NCBI GenBank assembly: GCA_036399015.1
Contig: DASWNW010000086.1
Span: forward strand, 49,271-113,270
DNA: 64,000 nucleotides
Direction of reading: 5' to 3'
From: QHVT01 sp036399015
Lineage (GTDB): Bacteria; Acidobacteriota; Thermoanaerobaculia; Gp7-AA8
Shown here: positions 26,227-34,545 of the stretch, piece after piece
How positions within the stretch are numbered: position 1 is the stretch's first letter
How the letters are laid out: every line of letters starts with the position of its first letter
Position numbers and translations under genes: made by a program
Notes under the pieces: model-generated
Databases searched by the model: none
The model's input: the letters and a program-made list of their open reading frames with translations, nothing else
What the model was told of the DNA's origin: nothing

Positions 26227-26798
26227 TGACGATGCGGGCGGCGGCGCTCGCCGTCGTGCTCGTGCTGGTTGCGCGTTGCGCGCATCACGCCGTTCCGCAC
26301 ATGAAAGCCTGGGCCGTTCCAGGGCAGCCGGGGCTGAAGGTGGCGTTCGTGGAGCGGCCGCCGGCCGGAGCGGCCTACGGCCGTCAGCTCATCGCCGTCC
26401 GCGCCGGCGGGCAGGTCCTGCACGAGAGCGCGCGCCTGTACGACGCCGACTTCGTGGTGCCGAAGTTCTTCGAGGTCGCGGGCCGCACGCTGATGCTCGC
26501 CGACTACGGCAGCGAGGACAACTGGGGCGTGATCGCCTGGTCGTTCGAGCAGGGCACCGTCCGCGACCTCGGGATGCTCGAGATCGCGCTGTCCGAAGAG
26601 GACGGCGGGTTCACCGGCGGCGCGGCCGCCGCCGCGCGCGTCGACGTGGTGGATGGTGTGTACGTCATCACCATCCCGGGACCGGTGTTGTTCGACCCCA
26701 GAGGCAGGAACGAACGGCTGCTCGCGAAGGAGGGGGAGGTGGTCACGTTCCGCGAAGTCGCGGCGAAGCTGGTGCTCGACTCCGACTTCAGGCCTTGA
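26226..26798 (+). CDS. Small exported protein, probable lipoprotein
   Basis: 190 residues. The N-terminus MTMRAAALAVVLVLVARCAHH is a signal with Cys near residue 18, a loose lipobox (VARC). The mature part is beta-rich (LIAVRAGGQVLHESA, LMLADYGSEDNWGVIAWSFEQGTV, VYVITIPGPVLFDPRG) without a recognised domain. It begins on the stop of the aldo/keto reductase gene and probably shares its mRNA. The function is unknown. Confidence 0.65.
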   Translation: MTMRAAALAVVLVLVARCAHHAVPHMKAWAVPGQPGLKVAFVERPPAGAAYGRQLIAVRAGGQVLHESARLYDADFVVPKFFEVAGRTLMLADYGSEDNWGVIAWSFEQGTVRDLGMLEIALSEEDGGFTGGAAAAARVDVVDGVYVITIPGPVLFDPRGRNERLLAKEGEVVTFREVAAKLVLDSDFRP

Positions 26799-26861
26799 CC
26801 TTCACGCGAGCTGACGCGGGTGCCAGAACCGATGGCGCCCGCGCTTCGATAGCAGCCTCGC

Positions 26862-26909
26862 ATGAAGCTCAACGGCAACACCCTCGGCACCGGCTGCCCG
26901 CAACGTTGA
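26862..26909 (+). other. Truncated duplicate of a gene start, 15-codon ORF (copy 1)
   Basis: ATG at 26862 opens MKLNGNTLGTGCPQR and stops at the edge of a BIME. The first 12 codons and about 30 bases upstream nearly match the start region of the membrane-protein gene at 27256. It is a fragment left by duplication, not a likely functional peptide, although it keeps the gene's own start context. Confidence 0.7.
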
Positions 26910-26985
26910 GCCGGGCTGAGAGCCCGGCTCTCCAGAGGGGACGAACGGCCGGTGCTCTCTGGAGCGACGGGCTCTCAGCCCGTCG
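26908..26985. repeat. BIME copy 1 between duplicated gene starts
   Basis: Hairpin one (26908-26930) is GAGCCGGGCT, loop GAG, AGCCCGGCTC. Hairpin two (26965-26985) is CGACGGGCT, loop CTC, AGCCCGTCG. CTCCAGAG (26930-26937) and CTCTCTGGAG (26955-26964) form a dyad between them. It is nearly identical to the element at 27139-27217 and inverted relative to 15635-15709. Confidence 0.85.
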
Positions 26986-27023
26986 AAACGCCGATGCCGC
27001 CCGCGCTAGCGGCGAGCGTCTTG

Positions 27024-27051
27024 TGGAGCGGCGGGCTTCAGCCCGCCGCTA
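27024..27051. repeat. REP unit, GGCGGGCTTCAGCCCGCC type
   Basis: GTGGAG followed by CGGCGGGCTT/CAGCCCGCCG forms a near-perfect palindromic hairpin. It lies within a 68-bp insertion that splits the second copy of the duplicated start module. The same unit, inverted and ending CTCCACC, is inside the tex gene at 62940. Confidence 0.75.
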
Positions 27052-27093
27052 GCAGCTTGCCGAACGTGGTTCGAGTTGCGATAGCGGCCTCAG

Positions 27094-27141
27094 ATGAAGC
27101 TCAACGGCAACACCCTCGGCACCGGCTGCCCGCAACGTTGA
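27094..27141 (+). other. Truncated duplicate of a gene start, 15-codon ORF (copy 2)
   Basis: This copy encodes the same 15 residues as copy 1 (MKLNGNTLGTGCPQR) with the same stop at the BIME edge. It lies 232 bp downstream of copy 1 and 162 bp upstream of the intact gene start. Copies 1 and 2 share a Thr codon where the intact gene has Ala, so they are closer to each other than to the gene. Confidence 0.7.
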
Positions 27142-27217
27142 GCCGGGCTGAGAGCCCGGCTCTCCAGAGGGGACGAACGGCCGGTGCTCTCTGGAACGAC
27201 GGGCTCTCAGCCCGTCG
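27139..27217. repeat. BIME copy 2 between duplicated gene starts
   Basis: The same two hairpins as copy 1 are present: GAGCCGGGCT-GAG-AGCCCGGCTC at 27139, and CGACGGGCT-CTC-AGCCCGTCG ending at 27217. Only isolated base differences separate the two copies (for example GGAACGACG here and GGAGCGACG in copy 1). It lies 39 bp upstream of the intact start codon and therefore in the likely leader of that gene. Confidence 0.85.
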
Positions 27218-27255
27218 AAACGCTGATGCCGCCCGCGCTACGATATCCGCCTCGC

Positions 27256-28659
27256 ATGAAGCTCAACGGCAACACCCTCGGCGCCGGCTGCCTGATCCTC
27301 TTCGGCTTGCCGTTCGCGGTCCTCGGCACCTGGTCGCTGATCGGCTTCGTGCGGGGGGTGCGGAACGGCGCCTTGCCGGAGCAGATGTTCATGATGGGCG
27401 TGATCGGGCTGGTCTTCTGCCTGGCCGGCTTCGGGCTCATCCTCGGCGCGCTGTTCGGGCGCAGGAGCAGCGCACGCCTGGACGAGTTGCGGGCGCGCCA
27501 TCCGGGGCAGCCGTGGATGTGGAACGAGGAGTGGGCGAGCCGGCGCGTCACCGATTCCTCGGTCGCGAGCACGCGCGGCCTCTGGATGATCGCCCTCCTC
27601 TGGAACACCGTCTCCTCGCCGATCCTCTTCTTCGGGCCGCGCGAGCTGGCGAAGGGGAACTACGTCATCATCGTCGGCCTGATCTTCCCGGTGGTGGGGT
27701 TGATCATGCTCGGCGGCGCGGTCCGGGCGACGATGCGCGTGCTCCGCTTCCCCCGCTCCACGCTCTTCCTCGACCACGTCCCCATCCCGGTCGGCGGCAC
27801 GCTGCGGGGGCGGGTGGAGGTACCGTTCGAGGGGCTGGCCGACGCCGCGTCGATCATCGTGCGCCTCACCGCCACCACCCGCGTGCGCAGCGGCAAGAGC
27901 ACCATCCAGTCGATCGCCTGTCAGGAGGACCGGGAGATCGTGCGCGGCATGGTCCAGCGCGCGCCGAACGGCGTGTCGATCCCAATCGTCATCGACGTCC
28001 CCGCCGAGGGGCCGCAGACGATTACCGACGGGCACGCGCAGTCGCGGTGGTCGCTGACGCTCGACGCCGACATCCCCGGCGTCGACTACAGCGCGGCGTT
28101 CGACGTGCCGGTGTTCGGTACCGCTCCGGCGGAGGCTCGCGCAGCGATGCCGCACGTCCCGCCGCCGGAGCCGCGGGCGCCGCTCGATTACAAGGCGAAG
28201 CAGACGGTGGAAGGACGCGAGCTGTACTTCGGCCGCTTCCGCGCGCGGGGCATGGCGATCGGTGTGCTGCTCCTGACGCTCGCGGTGGCGGTCGTGTTCC
28301 TGGTGGTGCTCGTCTCGGACGCGCCGTTCATCGGCGTGCTCGTCTTCGGCCTCTTCACCGCACTGCTGACCTGGTCGACGCTCGAGCTGTTCCTCGGCAC
28401 CAATACCATTCTGCTCGGCCGCGAGAAGATCGTGCTGCGCCACACGCTCTTCCGCACGAAGGAGCGGGTGCTGCGGCGCGACGAGATCGCCTCGGCGACC
28501 GCGAAGATCGGCGCGCAGAGCAGCGGCCGGCCGCTGTACGAGGTGGAGGTGCAGACCACCGCCGGCAAGAAGGTCTCGGCGGCGAGGTATATCCGCGGCA
28601 AGCGGGAGGCGGAGTGGGTGGCGGCGCAGATTCGGGGAGCGATAGACTCTCGCCCATGA
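27256..28659 (+). CDS. DUF3592-like multi-pass membrane protein
   Basis: 467 residues from ATG 27256. Two N-terminal helices (CLILFGLPFAVLGTWSLIGF and VIGLVFCLAGFGLILGALFG) flank a short loop. A second pair around residues 115-165 follows (LWMIALLWNTVSSPILFF, IIVGLIFPVVGLIMLGG), then a soluble beta-rich domain, and another helix pair near 330-370 (VLLLTLAVAVVFLVVLV). The layout resembles DUF3592-containing proteins. The start region is present in two truncated upstream copies separated by BIMEs; those frames carry no extra domain, so 27256 is the true start. The stop overlaps the next ATG (ATGA). Function unknown. Confidence 0.78.
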   Translation: MKLNGNTLGAGCLILFGLPFAVLGTWSLIGFVRGVRNGALPEQMFMMGVIGLVFCLAGFGLILGALFGRRSSARLDELRARHPGQPWMWNEEWASRRVTDSSVASTRGLWMIALLWNTVSSPILFFGPRELAKGNYVIIVGLIFPVVGLIMLGGAVRATMRVLRFPRSTLFLDHVPIPVGGTLRGRVEVPFEGLADAASIIVRLTATTRVRSGKSTIQSIACQEDREIVRGMVQRAPNGVSIPIVIDVPAEGPQTITDGHAQSRWSLTLDADIPGVDYSAAFDVPVFGTAPAEARAAMPHVPPPEPRAPLDYKAKQTVEGRELYFGRFRARGMAIGVLLLTLAVAVVFLVVLVSDAPFIGVLVFGLFTALLTWSTLELFLGTNTILLGREKIVLRHTLFRTKERVLRRDEIASATAKIGAQSSGRPLYEVEVQTTAGKKVSAARYIRGKREAEWVAAQIRGAIDSRP

Positions 28660-29054
28660 GCGACGACCGGCCACCGTTCCAGCGCTTCGACTTCCTCTCC
28701 ACCAGCGAGAGCGGGCTCAATTACGTCCGCGAGCGGAAGGGGGGCGTCACGCGCGTGCTCACGCCGAGCGAGCTGGCCGACTTCAGCGACCCGAAGCCGT
28801 GCGACGAATGCGGCGAGCAGTTCGGCTGCGAGCACTTCAACTGTGCCGGCGAGCCGCTGCTGCCCGAGGCGGAGCTGGAGTCGGTGCCGGCGCAATGGCA
28901 GGCGTTCGCGAAGGAGTACGGGATCAGCACGCAGGACCTCGCGCGCCTGGAGCATGTGGAGCTGCACGAGGGGGAGTGGCGCCTCGCGCACGACGGCGCC
29001 GCCTCGGACATGCGGACGCAGGAGCTGGTGATCCTGCTGAACGAGTTTCGCTAG
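28656..29054 (+). CDS. Small Cys-rich soluble protein, unknown
   Basis: 132 residues. A Cys cluster CDECGEQFGCEHFNC (about residues 48-62) offers four Cys and a His that could bind zinc or form disulfides. The rest is acidic and probably helical (VPAQWQAFAKEYGISTQDLARLEHVEL). No signal peptide is seen. It overlaps the upstream membrane-protein gene by 4 bases, implying coupled translation and perhaps a shared complex. I do not recognise the family. Confidence 0.7.
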   Translation: MSDDRPPFQRFDFLSTSESGLNYVRERKGGVTRVLTPSELADFSDPKPCDECGEQFGCEHFNCAGEPLLPEAELESVPAQWQAFAKEYGISTQDLARLEHVELHEGEWRLAHDGAASDMRTQELVILLNEFR

Positions 29055-29156
29055 AGAACCGCTGCACGAGTCGAGGGGCCGCCGTTACGGACGCCAGCAG
29101 CAGTTCCAGAACCATCATAGAATCCATCCCCTACATCGGTTCTAGGAGATCGGGAT

Positions 29157-32100
29157 ATGGCTCGTTTCGGGCGGCTGGCCGTGCTTTGCTTCACAGCGGG
29201 GACCTTCGGTGTCTTCGGGCAGACGGGCACCGTCGCGAACGGGGGAGCGCAGCCGGCGGTCTCGATCGGCGACGTCAGTCAGAGCGAGGAGATGACCGGC
29301 ACGACGGGCTTCGTGTTCGAAGTGACGCTCTCGACCCCGAGCCAGCAGACGATCGAGGTCGACTTCACCACCGCGGACGACAGCGCCACCGCGCCCGACG
29401 ACTACGCCGCGATCTCCGGCACGGTCACCTTCGATCCGGGCGAGACCGCGCAGACCGTCACCGTGGAGGTGGTCGGCGACACCACCTTCGAGCCGACCGA
29501 AACGTTCTTCGTGAATCTCAGCGACCCGGTCAACACGACCATCGATGACGGGCAGGGCACCGGCACGATCGTAAACACGGACGAGGAACCGCTGATCGCG
29601 ATCGGGGACGTGACGCTGGAGGAGGGGGACTCCGGCACGACGGACTTCGTGTTCGACGTGACGCTGACGAACGCGAGCCACGAGACCGTCACCGTCGACT
29701 TCTCGACTTTCGTGGACCCGACTTCCACGCCAGCCGTCTCGCCGGACGACTACGGTGCCGTTTCGGGCACGCTCACCTTCGCGCCGGGGGAAATGTCGAA
29801 GACGATCACGGTGGAGGTGGTCGGCGATGAGCTCATCGAGCAGAACCAGTTCTTCTCCGTGCGCCTCAGAAACGCGGTCAACGGCGGCATCAGCGACGAC
29901 GAGGGCATCGGCGCGATCTTGAACGATGACGGAGAGCTGACGGTGAGCATCGGCGACGTGACGCAGGCCGAGGGGAACAACTACAGCTCGGCCTTCCTCT
30001 TCCCGGTGACGCTCTCCGGTCCGACCGACCAGCAGGTAACCGTCAATTTCTTCACCGAGGGAGGGACGGCGGACCTGGGGGACGATTACGAGTTCGAGAA
30101 CTTCTCCGTCTTCTTCGCGCCGGGCGAGACGGAACAGCACGTTGGCATCACGGTCTATGGCGGCCTGGTCCTGGAGCCGGACGAAACGTTCAACGTGCGT
30201 CTCACCAGCGCGACCGACGGCGTCACCATCACGGACAACCTCGCGACCGGCACGATCCTGAACGATGACGTGGCGCCGACGGTTTCGATCGGGAACGCAT
30301 CGGCAGTCGAAGGGAGCGCCCCCGGCCAGAACGAGCTGTCGTTCCAGGTGACGATGTCCCATCCCAGCGAGCAGCCGGTCACGGTGACGTGGGAGACGGC
30401 GGACGACACCGCGGTGGCGCCGGACGACTACGTCTCCTCCTCGGGGAGTGTCACGTTCCAGCCCCACGATATCTCCCCGGAGCTCACCGCGACCATCACC
30501 GTCCCGGTGAATGGTGACCTGATCTTCGAAGGCGGCGAGACGCTCTTCGTCAATCTCACCAGCGTCACCAACAACGCGACCATCGGCGACGGGCAGGGGG
30601 TGGGGACGATCCGCGACGATGAGGGTGCGCCGTCCGTTTCGATCACGGACGTGTCGCAGGCGGAGGGGGACGCGGGGACGACGGACTTCACCTTCACGGT
30701 GACGCTCACGCAGGTCAGCGAAGACCCGGTGACGGTCGACTTCGCGACCGAAGACGGCAGCGCCGCCGCACCGGGCGACTACGCCTCGACGGCCGGCACA
30801 CTCACCTTCGCTCCCGGCGACCTGTCGGAGACGATTACCGTCGCGGTGGTGGGCGACCCGACCCCGGAGGGGGACGAGACGTTCTTCGTCCATCTCACGG
30901 AGCCGTCGGGCGGCGCGGCGATCGGCGACGGCCAGGGTCGCGGGACGATCGAGGACGACGAGCCGGTCATCGCGATCGGCGATGCGTCCGAGCCGGAGGG
31001 CACCAGTCTCGTCTTCGTCGTGACGCTCTCGGCCGCGCGCGCGACGCCGGTGACGGTCGACTTCGCAACCGCGGATGGCACGGCGGTGGCGCCGGGCGAC
31101 TACGCGTCCGCCTCGGGCACGGTGACGTTCGAGCCGGGCGAAACGCAGGAGACGATCACGGTGACGACGGTGGAGGACGCCGGGTTCGAGCCGGACGAGA
31201 CGCTGTTCGTCCATCTCACGAACGCGTCCGGTGCGGCGATCGGTGACACCGAGGGAATGGGCACGCTCGAGAACGACGACGGCAACCCGGTCCTGACGAT
31301 CGGCGACGCGTCGGCGCCGGAAGGGACGAGCGTGGTCTTCACGCTGACGCTGTCGGCTCCCAGCACCGAGCCGGTATCGGTCGACTTCACGACCGCGAGC
31401 GTGACGGCTTTTCCGCCATCCGACTACCAGCAGACCACCGGAACGGTGACGTTCATGCCCGGCGACACCGAGGAAACGATCGCGGTGCCGACCGTGGAGG
31501 ACGCGACCTTCGAAGGTGATGAGACGTTCCAGCTCATCCTCAGCGACTTCACGAACGTGGTCGTTCCCGACAACCATGCGGTGGGCACCATCGAGGACGA
31601 CGAGGGTGTGCCGTCGATCTCGATCGGCGACGTGACCGCGGAGGAGGGGAACGTCTCCTCCGTCACGTTCCGGTTCGAGGTCACGCTGTCGCACCCGAGC
31701 GCCGACGACGTGAGGGTCGAGTACGCGACGGCACCCGGCACCGCGACTGCCGACGTCGATTACTTCGACGATTCGTTCCTGCTCGAATTTCAGGCGGGGA
31801 CCACGTCCATGCCGATCGAGATCATCGTCCTCAGCGACCAGGTCCTCGAGGCGGACGAGACGTTCTTCGTGAGGCTCTCGAACCCGGAAGGCGCAACGAT
31901 CGCGGACGACGAGGGCCTGGGGACGATCCTCAACGACGACGCGCTGCCGGTGGTCTCGATCGGTGACGTCTCGCAGCCGGAGAACGGAACCTTCGTGTTC
32001 ACCGTGACGCGCACCGGCCAGCTCGAGACCGAGGAGACGGTGGACTTCGCGACGTCCAACGGCACGGCCGTGGCGCCGTCGGATTACGAGGCGGCATCGG

Positions 32101-32729
32101 GAACGCTGGTTCTCACGCCCGGGAACTCCTCGCGGACGATCACCATCACGGTGGTGGACGACGACCTCTTCGAGCCGGATGAGACGTTCTTCGTGAATCT
32201 CTCGAATCCGAGCGGCGTGGTCATCGCGGACGACCGGGGAGAGGGAACGATCGAGAACGATGACGGGCCGGTGGCCGATCTGTCGTTGACGAAGCTCGGC
32301 CCCGAGTCGGTCGATCCGGGGGAGCCGATCACCTACACGATCACGGTGTCGAACGCGGGGCCGCAGGCGGCCACGAACGTGGTCGTGGAGGACACGATCC
32401 CGGCCGGGACGACGTTCGTCTCGGCCACTCCGAGCCAGGGGTCGTGCAGCGGCACGGCCGTCGTGACCTGCAACCTCGGGACGATCGGCGACGACTCGTC
32501 CGCCACGATCACGCTGATCGTGACGGCGCCGCTGGTGAACGGCCCGATCTCGAACACGGCCACGGCCGACTCGGACGAGACCGACCCAACGGTCGCGGCG
32601 GGCACGGCACCGACGTTCGTCAACGGCGCCGTGTCGAATGCAGCAGGGATCCCCACGCTGTCGGAGTGGGCGCTGCTGTTGATGCTGATGGGGATGGCCG
32701 CCGCGGCGGCGACGAGGCTGAGAGGGTAA
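29157..32729 (+). CDS. Calx-beta repeat surface protein with IPTL-CTERM signal
   Basis: 1190 residues. A signal-like N-terminus is followed by nine Calx-beta domains of about 110 residues. Each starts with a VSIGD/IAIGD-type strand and contains VDF-T-DGTA-APGDY, SGTVTF-PGET--TITV and FEPDETFFV-L. Next comes one DUF11/CARDB-like domain (ADLSLTKLGPESVDPGEPITYTI, NTATADSDETDPT). The C-terminus is IPTLSEWALLLMLMGMAAAA followed by basic residues, the IPTL-CTERM sorting signal that PEP-CTERM-like systems process. Calx-beta domains bind calcium, so this should be a long calcium-stiffened surface or matrix protein. No matching sorting transpeptidase is in the window. Confidence 0.92.
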   Translation: MARFGRLAVLCFTAGTFGVFGQTGTVANGGAQPAVSIGDVSQSEEMTGTTGFVFEVTLSTPSQQTIEVDFTTADDSATAPDDYAAISGTVTFDPGETAQTVTVEVVGDTTFEPTETFFVNLSDPVNTTIDDGQGTGTIVNTDEEPLIAIGDVTLEEGDSGTTDFVFDVTLTNASHETVTVDFSTFVDPTSTPAVSPDDYGAVSGTLTFAPGEMSKTITVEVVGDELIEQNQFFSVRLRNAVNGGISDDEGIGAILNDDGELTVSIGDVTQAEGNNYSSAFLFPVTLSGPTDQQVTVNFFTEGGTADLGDDYEFENFSVFFAPGETEQHVGITVYGGLVLEPDETFNVRLTSATDGVTITDNLATGTILNDDVAPTVSIGNASAVEGSAPGQNELSFQVTMSHPSEQPVTVTWETADDTAVAPDDYVSSSGSVTFQPHDISPELTATITVPVNGDLIFEGGETLFVNLTSVTNNATIGDGQGVGTIRDDEGAPSVSITDVSQAEGDAGTTDFTFTVTLTQVSEDPVTVDFATEDGSAAAPGDYASTAGTLTFAPGDLSETITVAVVGDPTPEGDETFFVHLTEPSGGAAIGDGQGRGTIEDDEPVIAIGDASEPEGTSLVFVVTLSAARATPVTVDFATADGTAVAPGDYASASGTVTFEPGETQETITVTTVEDAGFEPDETLFVHLTNASGAAIGDTEGMGTLENDDGNPVLTIGDASAPEGTSVVFTLTLSAPSTEPVSVDFTTASVTAFPPSDYQQTTGTVTFMPGDTEETIAVPTVEDATFEGDETFQLILSDFTNVVVPDNHAVGTIEDDEGVPSISIGDVTAEEGNVSSVTFRFEVTLSHPSADDVRVEYATAPGTATADVDYFDDSFLLEFQAGTTSMPIEIIVLSDQVLEADETFFVRLSNPEGATIADDEGLGTILNDDALPVVSIGDVSQPENGTFVFTVTRTGQLETEETVDFATSNGTAVAPSDYEAASGTLVLTPGNSSRTITITVVDDDLFEPDETFFVNLSNPSGVVIADDRGEGTIENDDGPVADLSLTKLGPESVDPGEPITYTITVSNAGPQAATNVVVEDTIPAGTTFVSATPSQGSCSGTAVVTCNLGTIGDDSSATITLIVTAPLVNGPISNTATADSDETDPTVAAGTAPTFVNGAVSNAAGIPTLSEWALLLMLMGMAAAAATRLRG

Positions 32730-32764
32730 TCGGCGTGGATGTTTCTGTGCGTCGGCGCTGAGCG

Positions 32765-33766
32765 TCAGCCGAACGCCTTCGCGATCAACTCGTAGCTCCT
32801 CTTCCTCGCCTCGTGGTCGTAGGTGATCGTCACGATCATCACCTCGTCCGCCTCGTAGTCGGCTGCCGCCTCTTCGAGCCCGCGGCGCACCGTGTCGGGC
32901 GAGCCGACGATGGCGCGGCGCTGCGTCTTGAAGGGGTCATCCGACGGCGGCTGCTCTTCGAGAAACGCGAGCGCCTTCTCGACCGGCGGGATCGGAATCA
33001 GCTCTCCTCGGAAGAAGAGCGTGAACATCATGCGGGAGCTGGCGGAGAGGCGCCGCGCCTCTTCGTCGGTGTCGGCGCAGAGCGCCCAGACCGCGGCGAT
33101 GGTGCGGGGTTCCGCGGCCGTCTTCGACGGGGTGAAGCCCTCCCGGTAGAGCCTCGCGATCTCGGCGCCGCGCGGGTTGATGAAGTCGGCGAACGCGTAC
33201 GGCAGGCCGAGCTCCGCCGCCCAGATGCCGCTCTGCGGGGAGCTGCCGAGGAGCCAGAGCTCGGGCGTGGCGGGGCGTCCGGGGAGCATCGTCAGCCGGC
33301 GGAACGGGTGCTCCTCCGGCATGTCGTCTTCGATGTAGGCGAGCAGTTCGACGAGCTGCTGCGGGAAGTCGTCCGGGGAGGCCTTGCGGCGGTCCCGCTG
33401 CAGCGCGAGCGTTGTACGGGGGTCGGTGCCGGCGGCGCGTCCGACGCCGAGGTCGATGCGGCCGGGATGCAGGCCGCTGAGCATGCTGAACGTCTCTGCC
33501 ACCTTCAGCGGGCTGTAATGCGGCAGCATCACGCCGCCGCTGCCGACGCGGATCCGCGACGTCGACGCCGCGATCGGCCCGATCAGCGCCTCGGGCGACG
33601 CGCACGCGAGCGCCGGCGTGCCGTGATGCTCCGCCACCCAGTAGCGCTCGTAGCCGAGGCTCTCGGTGAACCGCGCCAGGTCGAGCGAGTTCTGGAGCGC
33701 CTGCGCGCCGCTCATCCCCTCGGAGATCGGCGCCTGGTCGAGAACGCTCAGGCGCAAGTCAGCCAA
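32765..33766 (-). CDS. LLM-class flavin-dependent oxidoreductase (MsnO8 type)
   Basis: 333 residues, luciferase-like TIM barrel. Family motifs: LSVLDQAPISEGMSGAQALQNSLDLAR, RYWVAEHHGTPALACASPEALIG, IRVGSGGVMLPHYSPLKVAE and LHPGRIDLGVGRAAG. These are diagnostic of the MsnO8/YhbW-like group, which uses FMN. The start codon is TTG (33764-33766), 8 bases inside the end of the dioxygenase gene, giving the standard N-terminus ADLRLSVLDQ. It should form an operon with the dioxygenase, which suggests catabolism or detoxification of an aromatic or quinone compound; the substrate is unknown. Confidence 0.9.
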   Translation of the reverse strand: MADLRLSVLDQAPISEGMSGAQALQNSLDLARFTESLGYERYWVAEHHGTPALACASPEALIGPIAASTSRIRVGSGGVMLPHYSPLKVAETFSMLSGLHPGRIDLGVGRAAGTDPRTTLALQRDRRKASPDDFPQQLVELLAYIEDDMPEEHPFRRLTMLPGRPATPELWLLGSSPQSGIWAAELGLPYAFADFINPRGAEIARLYREGFTPSKTAAEPRTIAAVWALCADTDEEARRLSASSRMMFTLFFRGELIPIPPVEKALAFLEEQPPSDDPFKTQRRAIVGSPDTVRRGLEEAAADYEADEVMIVTITYDHEARKRSYELIAKAFG

Positions 33767-34523
33767 TCTGCACCGTCAGCATCGACACCGACCCGCCGTC
33801 GATTCCCTCGACCGGGAAGGAGACGCGATCGCCCTCCTGCTGCGCCCCGAGGACGTAGAGGAGGGGGAGGTAGTGGTCGGGCGTGGGGGCGGAGAGCTGC
33901 GCGTCGCGGCCCAGCGTCTCGTAGCCGATCAGCGGCTCGTGCTCGCCGTTCGCCATCCACCCGCGCGCGCTCTGCTCGAAGCGCACCGCCCATTCGAACG
34001 GCTCCGGGTCGTGCTTCCCCCAGGCGTAGGTGTGGAGGTTGTGCACGAGATTGCCGCTGCCGATGACGAGCACCCCTTCGTCGCGCAGCGGGGCGAGCTT
34101 GCGCCCGACGTCGTAGTGATATTGCGCCGGCTGCGTCTCGTCGATGCTGAGCTGCACGACCGGCACGTCGGCGCCGGGAAAGACGTGCACGAGCACCGAC
34201 CAGGTGCCGTGATCGAGCCCCCACTCCATGTCCGGTTTCGCGCCGGTCAGCTCGGCGAGGCGCGCGACGACCTCCCGCGATCCCGGCGCCGGGTACTGCA
34301 CCTGGTACAGCGGCCGCGGGAAACCGCCGAAGTCGTGGATCGTGCGCGGCCGCTCCTGCGCCGTCACCATCGTGCCGGGGAGGTACCAGTGGGCGGAGAC
34401 GCAGACGACCGCCTTCGGCCGCGGCAGCTCCCGTCCGATCCGCGCCCATCCCGCTGCATACGGGTTGTCGAGGATGGCGTTCATCGGGTTCCCGTGGCCG
34501 AAGAAGATCGCCGGCATTCTCAT
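33759..34523 (-). CDS. ygiD: 4,5-DOPA dioxygenase extradiol (YgiD/LigB family)
   Basis: 254 residues. MPAIFFGHGNPMNAI gives the first metal His, VVCVSAHWY the second, then WGLDHGTWSVL. VIGSGNLVHNLH and TPDHYLPLLYVLGA complete the YgiD pattern. Members cleave catechol rings extradiolly using zinc or iron; YgiD acts on L-DOPA in vitro. A second in-frame ATG at 34517 is possible. The stop overlaps the TTG start of the flavin oxidoreductase. The divergent amidohydrolase gene begins only 22 bases away, so their promoters must extend into each other's coding sequence. Confidence 0.9.
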   Translation of the reverse strand: MRMPAIFFGHGNPMNAILDNPYAAGWARIGRELPRPKAVVCVSAHWYLPGTMVTAQERPRTIHDFGGFPRPLYQVQYPAPGSREVVARLAELTGAKPDMEWGLDHGTWSVLVHVFPGADVPVVQLSIDETQPAQYHYDVGRKLAPLRDEGVLVIGSGNLVHNLHTYAWGKHDPEPFEWAVRFEQSARGWMANGEHEPLIGYETLGRDAQLSAPTPDHYLPLLYVLGAQQEGDRVSFPVEGIDGGSVSMLTVQIG

Positions 34524-34545
34524 GCTGCCGCGCTATGCTCGAATC

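Noticed and set aside
26360..26395. Possible REP in the small exported-protein gene (GGCC-TAC-GGCC)
   Set aside because: The stem is only 4 bp and lacks the TGGA lead and GGGCT core of the family.
26952..27255. Upstream extension of the membrane-protein gene through the BIMEs
   Set aside because: The frame is open but encodes only REP-derived sequence (SGTTGSQPVETLMPPAL); the family-like helix begins just after ATG 27256.
29142..31694. 850-codon minus-strand frame opposite the Calx-beta gene
   Set aside because: It reflects the repeated codon pattern of the Calx-beta domains read antisense, has no recognisable domain, and its composition is dominated by Arg, Val, Asp and His.
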